Origin: a virus | Virus record (IMG/VR): IMGVR_UViG_3300032018_000001 | Span: 1-64,000 of that record | DNA length: 64,000 nucleotides | Reading direction: 5' to 3' (one strand) | In this document: piece by piece, positions 33,264-40,671 of the stretch | Layout: every line of letters starts with the position of its first letter | Position numbering within the stretch: the first letter of the stretch is position 1 | The notes under the pieces: generated by a model | Told to the model about the DNA's origin: nothing | Seen by the model: only the letters and a program-made list of their open reading frames with translations | The model's database searches: none | Program-made: the position numbers and the translations under genes

Positions 33264-33851
33264 ATGCGTCCAGGTGGAGGCAAACGAAAAGGTTCTGCTT
33301 TTGAGAGGGATGTTTGTCGTATAATTTCTCAGTTTTGGTCTAACAATTCTTACAGTGACCTATGCTGGCGTTCCGCAAGCTCCGGTGTCAGAGGTACTTC
33401 TACAAACTCACACTCACGCAGTAAAGTTAAAGGGTACTACGGAGACCTCACGGCCACGAGCCCCCTCATCGAACCGCTCTTTCAGGTTTTCAGTATTGAA
33501 TGTAAATTTTACGCTAAAATAGACCTCACAGAAATTCTCCGCGGAATAAAAAATAATAAGCTGCTGGAGTTTTGGACACAGGCCTACCGGGATGCAAGGC
33601 ATTCCGGGCGCACACCGGTACTTATTACCAAGCAGAATTTTCTCGGAACACTGATGATTATCAGGCTGGCAGATGCCAATAAGCTTTTGCATACTATGGA
33701 TAAGCCGGTTAAGTACATGACCATAGGACAGGAGCTGGCCATTTTTAACCTGGACGATTTTTTGAAAAATGTAAACAGGGAACGATTCATAAGAACAGTA
33801 AAAATACTGGCAGAGGAGAGCATAAATGCTGAAACTGAAAGCGCTGCTTGA
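33264..33851 (+). CDS. PD-(D/E)XK nuclease, resolvase-like
   Basis: A 195-residue nuclease. It begins RPGGGKRKGSAFERDVCRIIS, then WRSASSGVRGT, and carries YYGDLTATSPLIEP and FSIECKFY, giving the D...ExK catalytic pattern. The N-terminal glutamate and spacing resemble archaeal-type Holliday junction resolvases. It would suit a role in resolving recombination intermediates made by the UvsX-like recombinase. It stands first after a terminator, without a CGTATTAAT box. Confidence 0.75.
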   Translation: MRPGGGKRKGSAFERDVCRIISQFWSNNSYSDLCWRSASSGVRGTSTNSHSRSKVKGYYGDLTATSPLIEPLFQVFSIECKFYAKIDLTEILRGIKNNKLLEFWTQAYRDARHSGRTPVLITKQNFLGTLMIIRLADANKLLHTMDKPVKYMTIGQELAIFNLDDFLKNVNRERFIRTVKILAEESINAETESAA

Positions 33852-34086
33852 AGTTACGGAAGCACAATTGGGCGAGCTGGGGCCGATGAAGCGCCGGGAC
33901 ATCATCGACTACCTGAAGGATAAAGGCTTCGCTGGCCCTTTTGCCGGGGCAAAACATGCTTATATGGCCTGGAAGAACGGGAAAAAGATTACAGTGCCTA
34001 ATCCTCATGGTGGAGAAGAGTACAGCCGCGGGCTCGTTAATCAGATTTTCAAGCAGGCGGATTTTGCAATGGCCGGGGTGGCCTGA
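33826..34086 (+). CDS. HicA-like small protein
   Basis: An 86-residue protein with the HicA/YcfA pattern: RDIIDYLKDKGF, a KHAYMAW segment with the conserved histidine, ITVPNPHGGEEYSRG and VNQIFKQADF. HicA proteins are mRNA-cleaving toxins or RNA-binding relatives. No HicB-type antitoxin follows. It starts inside the nuclease gene with GAGGAG upstream. Confidence 0.6.
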   Translation: MLKLKALLEVTEAQLGELGPMKRRDIIDYLKDKGFAGPFAGAKHAYMAWKNGKKITVPNPHGGEEYSRGLVNQIFKQADFAMAGVA

Positions 34087-34745
34087 TGAAAAACCAATGT
34101 AATGATGACGGATTCTCCTACTTAGAAACCCCCGCAATGTACCTATTCGCCCGGCCGCGGACAAGAAACAACGTGCGCGACATCATCAAAATGATTCATC
34201 CCATTCTGGATTATTACATCAAGTACTACCTTTACAAATACAGAATATACGACAACCACCCTGAGCATCTGGACTACTACGGAGATACTTACGTGTTTTG
34301 CTGCGAGCTGCTATACAACGTGCAGCATACCGGTAACAATTTCAACCGGATAAAGCGGTATATCAATAAGTCAATCAGCGGATGGCTTTACAATAAGGTC
34401 TACAAGAAAAAGAAAAAGTGCATAGAGCTAACCAAGGATGAGCTCGCCGTGGCCCTCCAGGTGGATTACCGGGATGATTTTGCTGAGGTGGAGTATCACC
34501 ATGACCTGCGGCAGCTGAAGCAGACCTTGGCAACGGAGCTGGACTTCTATTTTGAGCTGTTCAGCACCGTGTACGGCAATATTGTATTCAAGCACAAGGA
34601 AGAGTTCAAGAAAAAATACTACGATGCGGCATTCCTCAAGTACCTGAAAACGGGGCAGTTACTACAGGCAATCGACTTCTTTGAAAATAAATACGGGAAC
34701 ATTTTTAATGAAACAAAACGAGAAACAGCAGCATGTGGTGTCTGA
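34086..34745 (+). CDS. Possible sigma-factor-like protein
   Basis: A 219-residue helical, basic protein. The middle (HLDYYGDTYVFCCELL, then NRIKRYINKSISGWLYNKVYKKKKK) resembles sigma factor region 2, where the -10 box is read. Later helices are acidic. Length is similar to phage sigma factors of the gp55/SPO1 gp28 type. The CGTATTAAT boxes need a dedicated specificity factor, and this gene is a candidate. The match is by pattern only. Confidence 0.45.
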   Translation: MKNQCNDDGFSYLETPAMYLFARPRTRNNVRDIIKMIHPILDYYIKYYLYKYRIYDNHPEHLDYYGDTYVFCCELLYNVQHTGNNFNRIKRYINKSISGWLYNKVYKKKKKCIELTKDELAVALQVDYRDDFAEVEYHHDLRQLKQTLATELDFYFELFSTVYGNIVFKHKEEFKKKYYDAAFLKYLKTGQLLQAIDFFENKYGNIFNETKRETAACGV

Positions 34746-35151
34746 GCTTGACTTGCTGGTTTACATTTTGGCCATAGAAAAGAAGTACTATGACCTGTTT
34801 GAAATGTACGGCATGTTTTACGATTTCAAGAAGTGCAGCCATTGTGGCCACGACAACCAAATTCAGTTCAAGCTTACCAACGAAATCATTCGCACTTTCG
34901 GTGAGCACGGAATGATAAAAATTCCGCAGGACAAGGAGCTGAAGCAGGTGTCCCGCGACATCACAATCTGGAAGGGCCTGATGCGCTGTGAGGATACGTC
35001 CCTGTCTGTAAGGGTGGAAGAGTATGCTGCGCGGTACAAAGTGAGCCAAGACACCATTTATAAAATCAGGCATAGGGTACAAGCAATGGTAGATAAGTTT
35101 GTCGCAATGAAAAAGATATTCAGACGGAGGAAGCGTGAGCCGAATTCCTAA
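34708..35151 (+). CDS. Helix-turn-helix protein with zinc pair
   Basis: A 147-residue protein; ATG 34708 chosen over an upstream in-frame ATG at 34681. It has FKKCSHCGHDNQ and a C-terminal helix-turn-helix (EEYAARYKVSQDTIYKIRHRV) with a basic tail. This suits a transcription regulator or terminase-like small subunit; no firm family. It overlaps the upstream gene by 38 bases. Confidence 0.55.
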   Translation: MKQNEKQQHVVSELDLLVYILAIEKKYYDLFEMYGMFYDFKKCSHCGHDNQIQFKLTNEIIRTFGEHGMIKIPQDKELKQVSRDITIWKGLMRCEDTSLSVRVEEYAARYKVSQDTIYKIRHRVQAMVDKFVAMKKIFRRRKREPNS

Positions 35152-35638
35152 CAACTACGATGTCTCAGTAGACCCGGAGCCTACGTCATTGTCCGTTGTG
35201 GATGACCACGAATTTTCTGAATTTGTCGCGGGTCAGACAGAGCAGCTTTCGCCGTCCATGAAGAAGAAGGTCAAGCTGGCCATGAAGGATTCCTCTGCCA
35301 AGCTGAACATCTTTTTCATGGCTATAGCCCAGAAGAACGCTCACCGGCTGGCGCGAGTCATGGGAGCCTTGGATAATGTGGATAAGGAGCTGCTGCAGAA
35401 TTGGCGAATAAAGACCATGAATACAGAAGAGCTCCTTGACTTGTTCTCAGAGCTGAACGTGGAAAAGCACCGGACTACTAAGGGCCTGCTGGAAATGGCA
35501 AATAAATTTGAAGGTAATCTTCCCAGCATGAATCAGTTTCTCGATGATGACCAAGAAATAGAAATCAGAGAAATGCCCAAAGCCTCCAAGAAAAGGGTCG
35601 TTGACTTCTTCAAGCAAAAGATAGCTGTAGCCACGTAA
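35135..35638 (+). CDS. Hypothetical protein, 167 aa
   Basis: Starts at GTG 35135 inside the upstream gene. Helical, charged, with no recognised domain (LSPSMKKKVKLAMKDSSAK, then QNWRIKTMNTEELLDLFSELN). A pattern of leucine/methionine suggests coiled coil. A T-rich stretch and promoter box follow the stop. Confidence 0.55.
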   Translation: MSRIPNNYDVSVDPEPTSLSVVDDHEFSEFVAGQTEQLSPSMKKKVKLAMKDSSAKLNIFFMAIAQKNAHRLARVMGALDNVDKELLQNWRIKTMNTEELLDLFSELNVEKHRTTKGLLEMANKFEGNLPSMNQFLDDDQEIEIREMPKASKKRVVDFFKQKIAVAT

Positions 35639-35660
35639 CACCTTACTTTTCCTTTTTTGC

Positions 35661-35669
35661 CGTATTAAT
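35661..35669 (+). promoter_or_regulatory. Phage-specific promoter box (CGTATTAAT)
   Basis: CGTATTAAT followed by ATAGTACAGG, with a 43-base leader to the ATG at 35713 including a GGGGG-type ribosome binding site. Confidence 0.6.
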
Positions 35670-35712
35670 ATAGTACAGGATACTTTGTTACAACTTATAG
35701 GGGGTACTATTT

Positions 35713-36249
35713 ATGCTTAGGATTACACTCGCAGAAGCTGCGGAATTTCTTGGATACGATACGCCGTGGGTTTATAATACGCTGCCCAAAGTAGGCTACG
35801 GTGGAACGAAGGTCTTCCTGGGGATAACGGAGATGACCGCACTATTTTCTTTCTCTTTCATGGCCAAGAGTTACGAGCTTTATCCATACAATTTCATTGT
35901 CAATAAAAAATTCTTATCCCTGGTGGCAAAGAACACAGTAGCGGAGATGAGCGACTATGCGCATACACAGGAAGACCTGCATGACATTGTTTTCGCTCTC
36001 AAGGTTGTTAAGACTAACATCCGGGTGTTCAATCTCATGTCCTACGTTTACCGGAAGGTGGATTCCTCCTGCGGAGACTGGAGAAAGACGTTCAAGGAGG
36101 ATGTTTTCTCCCGCATGGCCAAGCTCTTTGTCCAGAAGAAAATTACCTATCTGGAGTTCAACCCGGACGGTCTTTTCATGAAGAACAAAGAGCTGGAAGC
36201 GGAGATAATCACCGGTCTACAACAAGAGCTTGTGGGTAAGAATACATAA
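35713..36249 (+). CDS. Hypothetical protein with N-terminal helix-turn-helix-like region
   Basis: A 178-residue protein. The first 35 residues (ITLAEAAEFLGYDTPWVYNTLPKVG) look like a MerR/excisionase-type helix-turn-helix. The remainder is helical and unrecognised. It has its own promoter box and ends before an early-type promoter. Confidence 0.5.
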   Translation: MLRITLAEAAEFLGYDTPWVYNTLPKVGYGGTKVFLGITEMTALFSFSFMAKSYELYPYNFIVNKKFLSLVAKNTVAEMSDYAHTQEDLHDIVFALKVVKTNIRVFNLMSYVYRKVDSSCGDWRKTFKEDVFSRMAKLFVQKKITYLEFNPDGLFMKNKELEAEIITGLQQELVGKNT

Positions 36250-36290
36250 GCAACTAGGTAATGTGATAGATTAATTTTCAAATTTTTTAC

Positions 36291-36320
36291 TTGACTTCCG
36301 TACTCCCTATGACTTATATT
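36291..36320 (+). promoter_or_regulatory. Sigma70-like promoter (TTGACT / TATATT)
   Basis: TTGACT and TATATT spaced by 18 (or 17 to TTATAT). TTTTTAC just upstream matches the other four early promoters. It lies 41 bases before the ATG at 36361. Confidence 0.7.
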
Positions 36321-36360
36321 ACTACTAATAAATTTATAGGTAATTTTTCAGGAGGTAAAG

Positions 36361-36960
36361 ATGGTGGCAGAGTCAAGAGCTTCCAGGATTGCTGTGCAGA
36401 GACAACCAAACGAAGACCCGTGGGCTTTTATTTGGAAAAACTTTTACGGTTTGGCAGTGTACTACTCCTTAATCTATGCCCGGAAGACAAAACACTGGGA
36501 GCTTAAGGACGATTTCAGAAACGAAATGCTTTACGCGATGGTCGATGCTTACACAAAATACCGTGACCGGCCGCTGAGCGAGCAGGTCAAAATCTTCAAG
36601 ACAATCCCTTTCAACTACTACTCCTCACGCCTTGACCGAAAATGGATGACACTGGAGCATGTGCCCATTGAGAACAAGGCCATTGTGGAAGATGAGGACA
36701 GGTTCAGGAGCCTGTACGATGCTTACTATGAAGAATTCCTGGATACTCATTACCGGCTGAACGTGGATGAAGACACGGATGAGAAGATGGTGCTAATGCA
36801 GATTCTTTATCCGTCAAAGGAGTTTCAGGACTTCATTGAGGGCGAGAAAGACCGGCATCAGATGACCAAAGCTATGCTCAGGAAATTTTTCTGCCAGAAA
36901 TACAAATGGAGTAGCAAGTACTTTGATGAGGTATTCGCCAATGTCAAAATCGCCGCTTAA
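36361..36960 (+). CDS. Possible sigma-like helical protein
   Basis: A 199-residue protein preceded by AGGAGGTAAAG. It contains KDDFRNEMLYAMVDAYTKYRDRP and IPFNYYSSRLDRKWM, a layout similar to sigma region 2 (helix with a conserved MLxAMxxAxxKY). The C-terminal half is helical and acidic, then basic. Together with the protein at 34086 it is a candidate transcription factor. Weak evidence. Confidence 0.45.
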   Translation: MVAESRASRIAVQRQPNEDPWAFIWKNFYGLAVYYSLIYARKTKHWELKDDFRNEMLYAMVDAYTKYRDRPLSEQVKIFKTIPFNYYSSRLDRKWMTLEHVPIENKAIVEDEDRFRSLYDAYYEEFLDTHYRLNVDEDTDEKMVLMQILYPSKEFQDFIEGEKDRHQMTKAMLRKFFCQKYKWSSKYFDEVFANVKIAA

Positions 36961-37123
36961 AAAATGCCGCTTTGAGGGCTGCAAGAAGAAAGAATCTGAT
37001 GCTTTTGATTTGCGTGTGGAGGGTAAGCATATCCCTCTTTGCGAAGAACACGGGGAGTACACCATGCAGAAGATGCTGCTGGATAATCCTAGCGCAGTTG
37101 TTTCAACAAAAGTAGTGCATTAA
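36941..37123 (+). CDS. Small zinc-binding-like protein, 60 aa
   Basis: Start at ATG 36941 (MSKSPLKKCRFEGC) inside the previous gene. Cysteine/histidine residues CRFEGC and LCEEHGEY suggest a small zinc finger. Not recognised further. Confidence 0.5.
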   Translation: MSKSPLKKCRFEGCKKKESDAFDLRVEGKHIPLCEEHGEYTMQKMLLDNPSAVVSTKVVH

Positions 37124-37126
37124 ACC

Positions 37127-37231
37127 GGGGAGATGGTGAAACTGGCAGACACACTGTACGGGTCGCAACCGTTGGCGCGTGATGACGCAACACAGAACAT
37201 CACATTGAAGGTTCGACTCCTTCTCTCCCCA
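37127..37231 (+). tRNA. tRNA-like gene, class II-like, anticodon uncertain
   Basis: GGGGAGA (37127-37133) pairs with TCTCCCC (37224-37230), followed by A. The T arm is perfect: GAAGG TTCGACT CCTTC. A D arm like tRNA-Leu is seen (GTG ... TGGCAGA CAC). A hairpin ACGG-GTCGCAA-CCGT (37158-37172) could be the anticodon arm with CGC, but it leaves extra bases on both sides. A long variable arm GTGATG/CATCAC (37179-37184 with 37198-37203) fits class II. At 105 bases it is too long for a normal tRNA; it may be degenerate or contain an insertion. Confidence 0.55.
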
Positions 37232-37250
37232 GCTTAATGCACGGTCAATA

Positions 37251-37439
37251 ATGAAAAATATAAAACTTAATTACTCTGCTATTATCAGCTTTTCAAATAA
37301 AGGCCCGCAGGGTGAGCCGGTCAATATTAACAAGCCCGGTGCTGCATATTTGAAGAAGGCAAAAGCCTGGGCCAAGAAAAATAAGCGGACGTTCCGCGAT
37401 AATTTTGCATTGGTTTTGGCCTATACTTTTGAGACATAG
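37251..37439 (+). CDS. Small hypothetical protein, 62 aa
   Basis: A 62-residue basic protein (AAYLKKAKAWAKKNKRTF). No family recognised. It lies between the tRNA-like gene and a promoter box. Confidence 0.5.
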   Translation: MKNIKLNYSAIISFSNKGPQGEPVNINKPGAAYLKKAKAWAKKNKRTFRDNFALVLAYTFET

Positions 37440-37461
37440 CATGCTAATAAAGGTTTTTGTT

Positions 37462-37470
37462 CGTATTAAT
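37462..37470 (+). promoter_or_regulatory. Phage-specific promoter box (CGTATTAAT)
   Basis: CGTATTAAT followed by GTGTTATAGG, 47 bases upstream of the ATG at 37518, with GGGAGGG before it as ribosome binding site. Confidence 0.6.
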
Positions 37471-37517
37471 GTGTTATAGGTATAGCATACTAAGGTAAAC
37501 TTTAAGGGAGGGTACTA

Positions 37518-38222
37518 ATGGATAAGAAGCTGCTGCTGCCTGAGATTGAAAAGATTAAAATTAGACATCCACGAGCCGCGGATTTCATGGCGAAGATTTC
37601 CCGGCATGATGACTGCTTCGCTTTGAACAATGACCCGAAAAGCGAAGACTGCCTGCGTTGCATTCTCCGGGTGGAGTATGACGGCCAGGAAATGAGCATG
37701 TCTGAGTGCTGCAAAAAATTCATGAAGATGTCCGTAACCGAAAAACCAAAAGGAGAACCTGTGGCCGAAAAGAAAGAAGAAAAAGCCAAAGATGCGCCTG
37801 CAGAAAATGCTGCAGCCGCTGAAAAACCTGCGGAGAAAACAGAAGCTGCGCCCAAAGAGGAAAAGAAAGAACAGCCCAAGCCCCCGGCCAAAAAAGCCGC
37901 TGCTCCCAAAGCCGAAAAGAAAGCCCCGGAACCGGCCGCGCCCAAAGCCGAAAAGAAGCCCCCGGCCAAAAAAGCCGCTGCTCCCAGAGCTGAAAAGAAG
38001 GCCCCTGTCAAGAAGGCGGATAAGAACAGCGTGGAAGGTCTGGGCAGCTGTCAGCTCACAATCCTGAACATGGTGAAAAAGAAAAGCATGACGCAGGGTG
38101 ACATTGCCGACAAGCTGAAAATCAAAGGCCCTACGGCCAACATTGCCCTAGGAAAGCTGATGAAAAAAGGATTCATTACCCGCGTCCCTGAAGGGAGAGG
38201 ATTCTTGTACTCTTCCAAATAA
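37518..38222 (+). CDS. Winged-helix protein with Lys/Ala/Pro-rich linker
   Basis: A 234-residue protein. The N-terminal about 75 residues carry cysteines (DCLRCI, SECCKKF). A low-complexity lysine/alanine/proline linker follows (PPAKKAAAPKAEKKAP repeats, residues about 85-175), reminiscent of histone H1 tails. The C-terminal domain (SCQLTILNMVKKKSMTQGDI, then ANIALGKLMKKGFI) is a MarR-type winged helix. It is likely a nucleoid-type or regulatory DNA-binding protein. It forms its own unit with promoter box and terminator. Confidence 0.65.
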   Translation: MDKKLLLPEIEKIKIRHPRAADFMAKISRHDDCFALNNDPKSEDCLRCILRVEYDGQEMSMSECCKKFMKMSVTEKPKGEPVAEKKEEKAKDAPAENAAAAEKPAEKTEAAPKEEKKEQPKPPAKKAAAPKAEKKAPEPAAPKAEKKPPAKKAAAPRAEKKAPVKKADKNSVEGLGSCQLTILNMVKKKSMTQGDIADKLKIKGPTANIALGKLMKKGFITRVPEGRGFLYSSK

Positions 38223-38251
38223 ATAACCGGCCAGTATTTATCCTAATTGTC

Positions 38252-38282
38252 AAGCCCCAGCCTTAATCGGCTGGGGCTTTTT
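38252..38282 (+). terminator. Rho-independent terminator
   Basis: AAGCCCCAGCC pairs fully with GGCTGGGGCTT across a TTAATC loop, followed by a T-run. Strong, 11-bp stem. Confidence 0.92.
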
Positions 38283-38349
38283 GTTATAAGTCATTGATTT
38301 TTATACCTTTATAACTATAAAGAAAAAAGTATATAATCTTACTTTTAAC

Positions 38350-38378
38350 TTGCATTCCTGATTGTATTACATTATATT
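38350..38378 (+). promoter_or_regulatory. Early sigma70-like promoter
   Basis: TTGCAT, 17-bp spacer, TATATT. The spacer begins TCCTGATTG, shared with three other copies. ACTTTTAAC lies just upstream. It drives the JAMM-like gene at 38398. Confidence 0.82.
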
Positions 38379-38397
38379 TAATACTGGAGGGGGAGCT

Positions 38398-38850
38398 ATG
38401 AAAAAGATTTCGGTTCCCAGAAACATGAGAAGCAGCGAGCGGCTGCTGAGCTTTTTGCCTTGGTGCAAGGAGTGGGAGCTGAGCGGGTATCTTGGTAAGA
38501 GCGGAATTCTTTATGAGGTGGGCGGGAAGCGCGAGAGTCGCGCTTTCAACAAAGAGGTTGTGTTTCACTCTCACCCTAAGAGCAAAAACGCCAATGTTCC
38601 TTCTCCCGCGGATGTCATGAAGTTTGCTTACCTGAGCCGGGCCAAAGTTTCAATCGTGGTTTGCCCGGATTGCTTTGTGGTCATGGCCAAGGGGCCACGT
38701 TTCAATCCTGAAAAATACAACCCGGAGTTTGATGCTGTTTCCCTGATGTGGAATTCCGGTAAGATAGACGGCCGCTGGATTAAAAATTGGAAGCGGGCCG
38801 TGGTTGACCTGGGAATGAAAGTTGACCTTTATGGTCGGGAGAGTGCCTAA
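38398..38850 (+). CDS. JAMM/MPN metalloprotease-like protein
   Basis: A 150-residue protein started by ATG after GGAGGGGGAGC. It contains H57-S-H59-P with S69 and D72 twelve residues later (HSHP...VPSPAD), the zinc-binding JAMM signature HxH...SxxD of JAB1/MPN+ isopeptidases. A catalytic glutamate could be among the residues before H57 (KRES, NKEVV). JAMM domains cut isopeptide bonds or act in RadC proteins. It is an early gene in a cluster of possible host-takeover genes. Confidence 0.65.
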   Translation: MKKISVPRNMRSSERLLSFLPWCKEWELSGYLGKSGILYEVGGKRESRAFNKEVVFHSHPKSKNANVPSPADVMKFAYLSRAKVSIVVCPDCFVVMAKGPRFNPEKYNPEFDAVSLMWNSGKIDGRWIKNWKRAVVDLGMKVDLYGRESA

Positions 38851-38996
38851 TGAGTATCACATTTCAAGATTTCATGCGTTTGCAGGTCATGGGTATTGAA
38901 CTATACGCCCAACGCAATAAAAAACCTGCTTCTGTGGTGGCCGGGGAATGGATTCAAAAGTACGCGGTGAGTTTTAGAAATCTCTTTAAAAATTAA
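38850..38996 (+). CDS. Small hypothetical protein, 48 aa
   Basis: A 48-residue protein (MSITFQDFMRLQVMGIELYAQ) overlapping the JAMM-like stop by one base. Helical, unrecognised. Confidence 0.5.
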   Translation: MSITFQDFMRLQVMGIELYAQRNKKPASVVAGEWIQKYAVSFRNLFKN

Positions 38997-39008
38997 AAGG
39001 TAGAGCGT

Positions 39009-39074
39009 ATGAAAAACAGGAAAAAGTGTAACGGCAGGTGCTCAAAGTGTCTCGGATGTGGCAGGGTGTGTTAA
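39009..39074 (+). CDS. Cysteine-rich micropeptide, 21 aa
   Basis: A 21-residue frame with five cysteines (CNGRCSKCLGCGRVC), after AAAAGGTAGAG. Such spacing could bind zinc. Short frames can arise by chance, but the cysteine pattern and ribosome binding site are suggestive. Confidence 0.4.
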   Translation: MKNRKKCNGRCSKCLGCGRVC

Positions 39075-39102
39075 TAAAAAGATAAATAATCTTACTTTTT
39101 AC

Positions 39103-39131
39103 TTGCATTCCTGATTGTAATTGATTATCTT
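39103..39131 (+). promoter_or_regulatory. Early sigma70-like promoter
   Basis: TTGCAT, 17-bp spacer TCCTGATTGTAATTGAT, TATCTT, preceded by TTACTTTTTAC. The spacer is identical to the copy at 40048. Confidence 0.82.
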
Positions 39132-39155
39132 ATTACTGTGAGAGAGAAAGAACAA

Positions 39156-39290
39156 ATGATGGACTTCTACAAACGGCAATGTGAATACTTCCTGCAGCAT
39201 GCAGCAGGCCTTCAGGATGTTGCCAGAGACTTTATGCTGCGGTGGGCAGAAGAGAGCGCCCTGAAGTATATGGAATTTAAACTTAACTAA
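39156..39290 (+). CDS. Small hypothetical protein, 44 aa
   Basis: A 44-residue helical protein (MMDFYKRQCEYFLQHAAGLQD). Unrecognised. First gene after an early promoter; GAGAG-type ribosome binding site. Confidence 0.5.
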   Translation: MMDFYKRQCEYFLQHAAGLQDVARDFMLRWAEESALKYMEFKLN

Positions 39291-39299
39291 GAGGTGAGT

Positions 39300-39605
39300 A
39301 TGATGCTCTTAACGAAAGAAATTCTGGCCAAGCTGCCTCCTATCAAGGGCCAGGAAGTAAAAGGTGAAGACGCAGTGGCTTTTGTCAAATTCTTTACCCC
39401 GGACTCAAACTGGACTTGGTACGCTACGGAATATGACCCGGCTGAGGGCCTGTTCTTCGGGCTGGTGCAGGGGTTTGAAGAGGAGCTGGGTTACTTCTCG
39501 CTGGCGGAGCTGAAAGTGGCGCGGCGCGGGCCTATGGGACTGGCCATTGAGCGCGACAAATGGTACAGTCCTAAACCAATCAAAGAATTAAGGAGGGCGG
39601 CATGA
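39300..39605 (+). CDS. DUF2958 domain protein
   Basis: A 101-residue protein, start ATG after AGAGGTGAGT. It matches DUF2958: LLTKEILAKLPPI, then VKFFTPDSNWTWYATEYDP and FFGLVQGFEEELGYFSL. The family is common on plasmids and phages and its role is unknown. It lies in the early cluster and overlaps the next gene by ATGA. Confidence 0.85.
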   Translation: MMLLTKEILAKLPPIKGQEVKGEDAVAFVKFFTPDSNWTWYATEYDPAEGLFFGLVQGFEEELGYFSLAELKVARRGPMGLAIERDKWYSPKPIKELRRAA

Positions 39606-40018
39606 GTGGTATGGTATTTCCTGCTGAATGGAAACTGAGTTTTGAAAAGCCTAATGTCTGGAGTCGAAAAAAGAAATATGTCCGTTTCAATGCTTGGCGC
39701 GGGCAAGAAGAGCCTGTTTACGCCGTAGCAGGGGCCAATGATACGGGCATGAGCAGCGATTCTCCGTGTCCCTCTGATGTATGCAAGGCTGAGCTTGGCA
39801 TGGTTAAGCAGGTGCTGAAGGAAAACAACATCCCAGCGCGTATGGCTACGGGCCAGTCATCCAATGTCTTTTGCTTGTGTCGCTACTTGATTGTTCCGGT
39901 TAATCTGGTGGAAGCTGCCCGTGGTATCCTTAGCTTCTGGTATCAAACTGAAGGAAGATGGAGTACGCGACTACTATACTTGTGCAGTTCTCCGGTTTCT
40001 CTGGTTAAGGCAGCATAA
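39602..40018 (+). CDS. Hypothetical protein, 138 aa
   Basis: Coupled to the DUF2958 gene by ATGA. Contains cysteine motifs (CPSDVC, VFCLCRYL) without clear zinc geometry. Unrecognised. Last gene before the next early promoter. Confidence 0.55.
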   Translation: MSGMVFPAEWKLSFEKPNVWSRKKKYVRFNAWRGQEEPVYAVAGANDTGMSSDSPCPSDVCKAELGMVKQVLKENNIPARMATGQSSNVFCLCRYLIVPVNLVEAARGILSFWYQTEGRWSTRLLYLCSSPVSLVKAA

Positions 40019-40047
40019 AGAAAAAGATAAATAATCTTACTTTTCAC

Positions 40048-40076
40048 TTGCATTCCTGATTGTAATTGATTATATT
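40048..40076 (+). promoter_or_regulatory. Early sigma70-like promoter
   Basis: TTGCAT, 17-bp spacer TCCTGATTGTAATTGAT, TATATT, 25 bases before the ATG at 40101. Upstream ACTTTTCAC matches the other copies. Confidence 0.82.
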
Positions 40077-40100
40077 AGTAATGTAGGGAAAGGAGTTAAG

Positions 40101-40262
40101 ATGAGCGAGAAAAAGAAACTGAGTCAGAGCTGGTGCCGGTGCAAAGAAGACAAGCTCGCGCTGGGAGAGTTCATTTACAAGGAAGACGGAAAGTGCGAGT
40201 GCGGAATTGAGATGCATCATTACCATTGCGAGTCCTGCGGCGGCGTTCTTCAAATCGGGTAA
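40101..40262 (+). CDS. Small zinc-ribbon protein, 53 aa
   Basis: A 53-residue protein with CRC near residue 14, then CEC and HHYHCESCGG. Several cysteine/histidine pairs suggest two zinc sites. AAGGAG upstream. Unknown role. Confidence 0.6.
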   Translation: MSEKKKLSQSWCRCKEDKLALGEFIYKEDGKCECGIEMHHYHCESCGGVLQIG

Positions 40263-40271
40263 GGAGAGACT

Positions 40272-40529
40272 ATGAGACTTCACAAAGAAAAAGTCATGAG
40301 TGTCAACGGCATACTGTGCAACGTCATCATGGATAAGGGGCCGGGCCGCGATAGCCTGGACATCATACCTTTTGTTTCACGGAAGATTTGGGAACTGGGC
40401 CTTGGCAATCTGGAGCCTATTTGGAAATCAGCCAGGGAGCTTATGGATGCGCCGTACTGCGCGGAACGAAAACTGGATAATGGAATAGTAATCTACAATT
40501 CATACTTATGTGCAAAGGAGGCTGCATAA
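40272..40529 (+). CDS. Hypothetical protein, 85 aa
   Basis: Starts after AAGGAGAGAC. Contains VIMDKGPGRDSLDIIPFVSRK. Unrecognised, early operon. Confidence 0.55.
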   Translation: MRLHKEKVMSVNGILCNVIMDKGPGRDSLDIIPFVSRKIWELGLGNLEPIWKSARELMDAPYCAERKLDNGIVIYNSYLCAKEAA

Positions 40530-40639
40530 TGGCAAGTAACGCTGTGGCTGAAAAAGCTGAAAAGTTTGACCTTGTGTTCCTGGGAGCCTATGATTCTGGG
40601 ATTGTACCAGGGAGACGGAATCTGCATGGGTTGCGGTAG
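40529..40639 (+). CDS. Small uncertain protein, 36 aa
   Basis: A 36-residue frame starting at the stop of the previous gene (TAATGG). In another frame, bases 40590-40649 read MILGLYQGDGICMGCGRKV, which looks more like the end of a zinc-containing protein. A frameshift or decayed gene is possible here. Confidence 0.35.
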   Translation: MASNAVAEKAEKFDLVFLGAYDSGIVPGRRNLHGLR

Positions 40640-40671
40640 GAAAGTATAAAATAAGTATTTTCACTTTTTAC

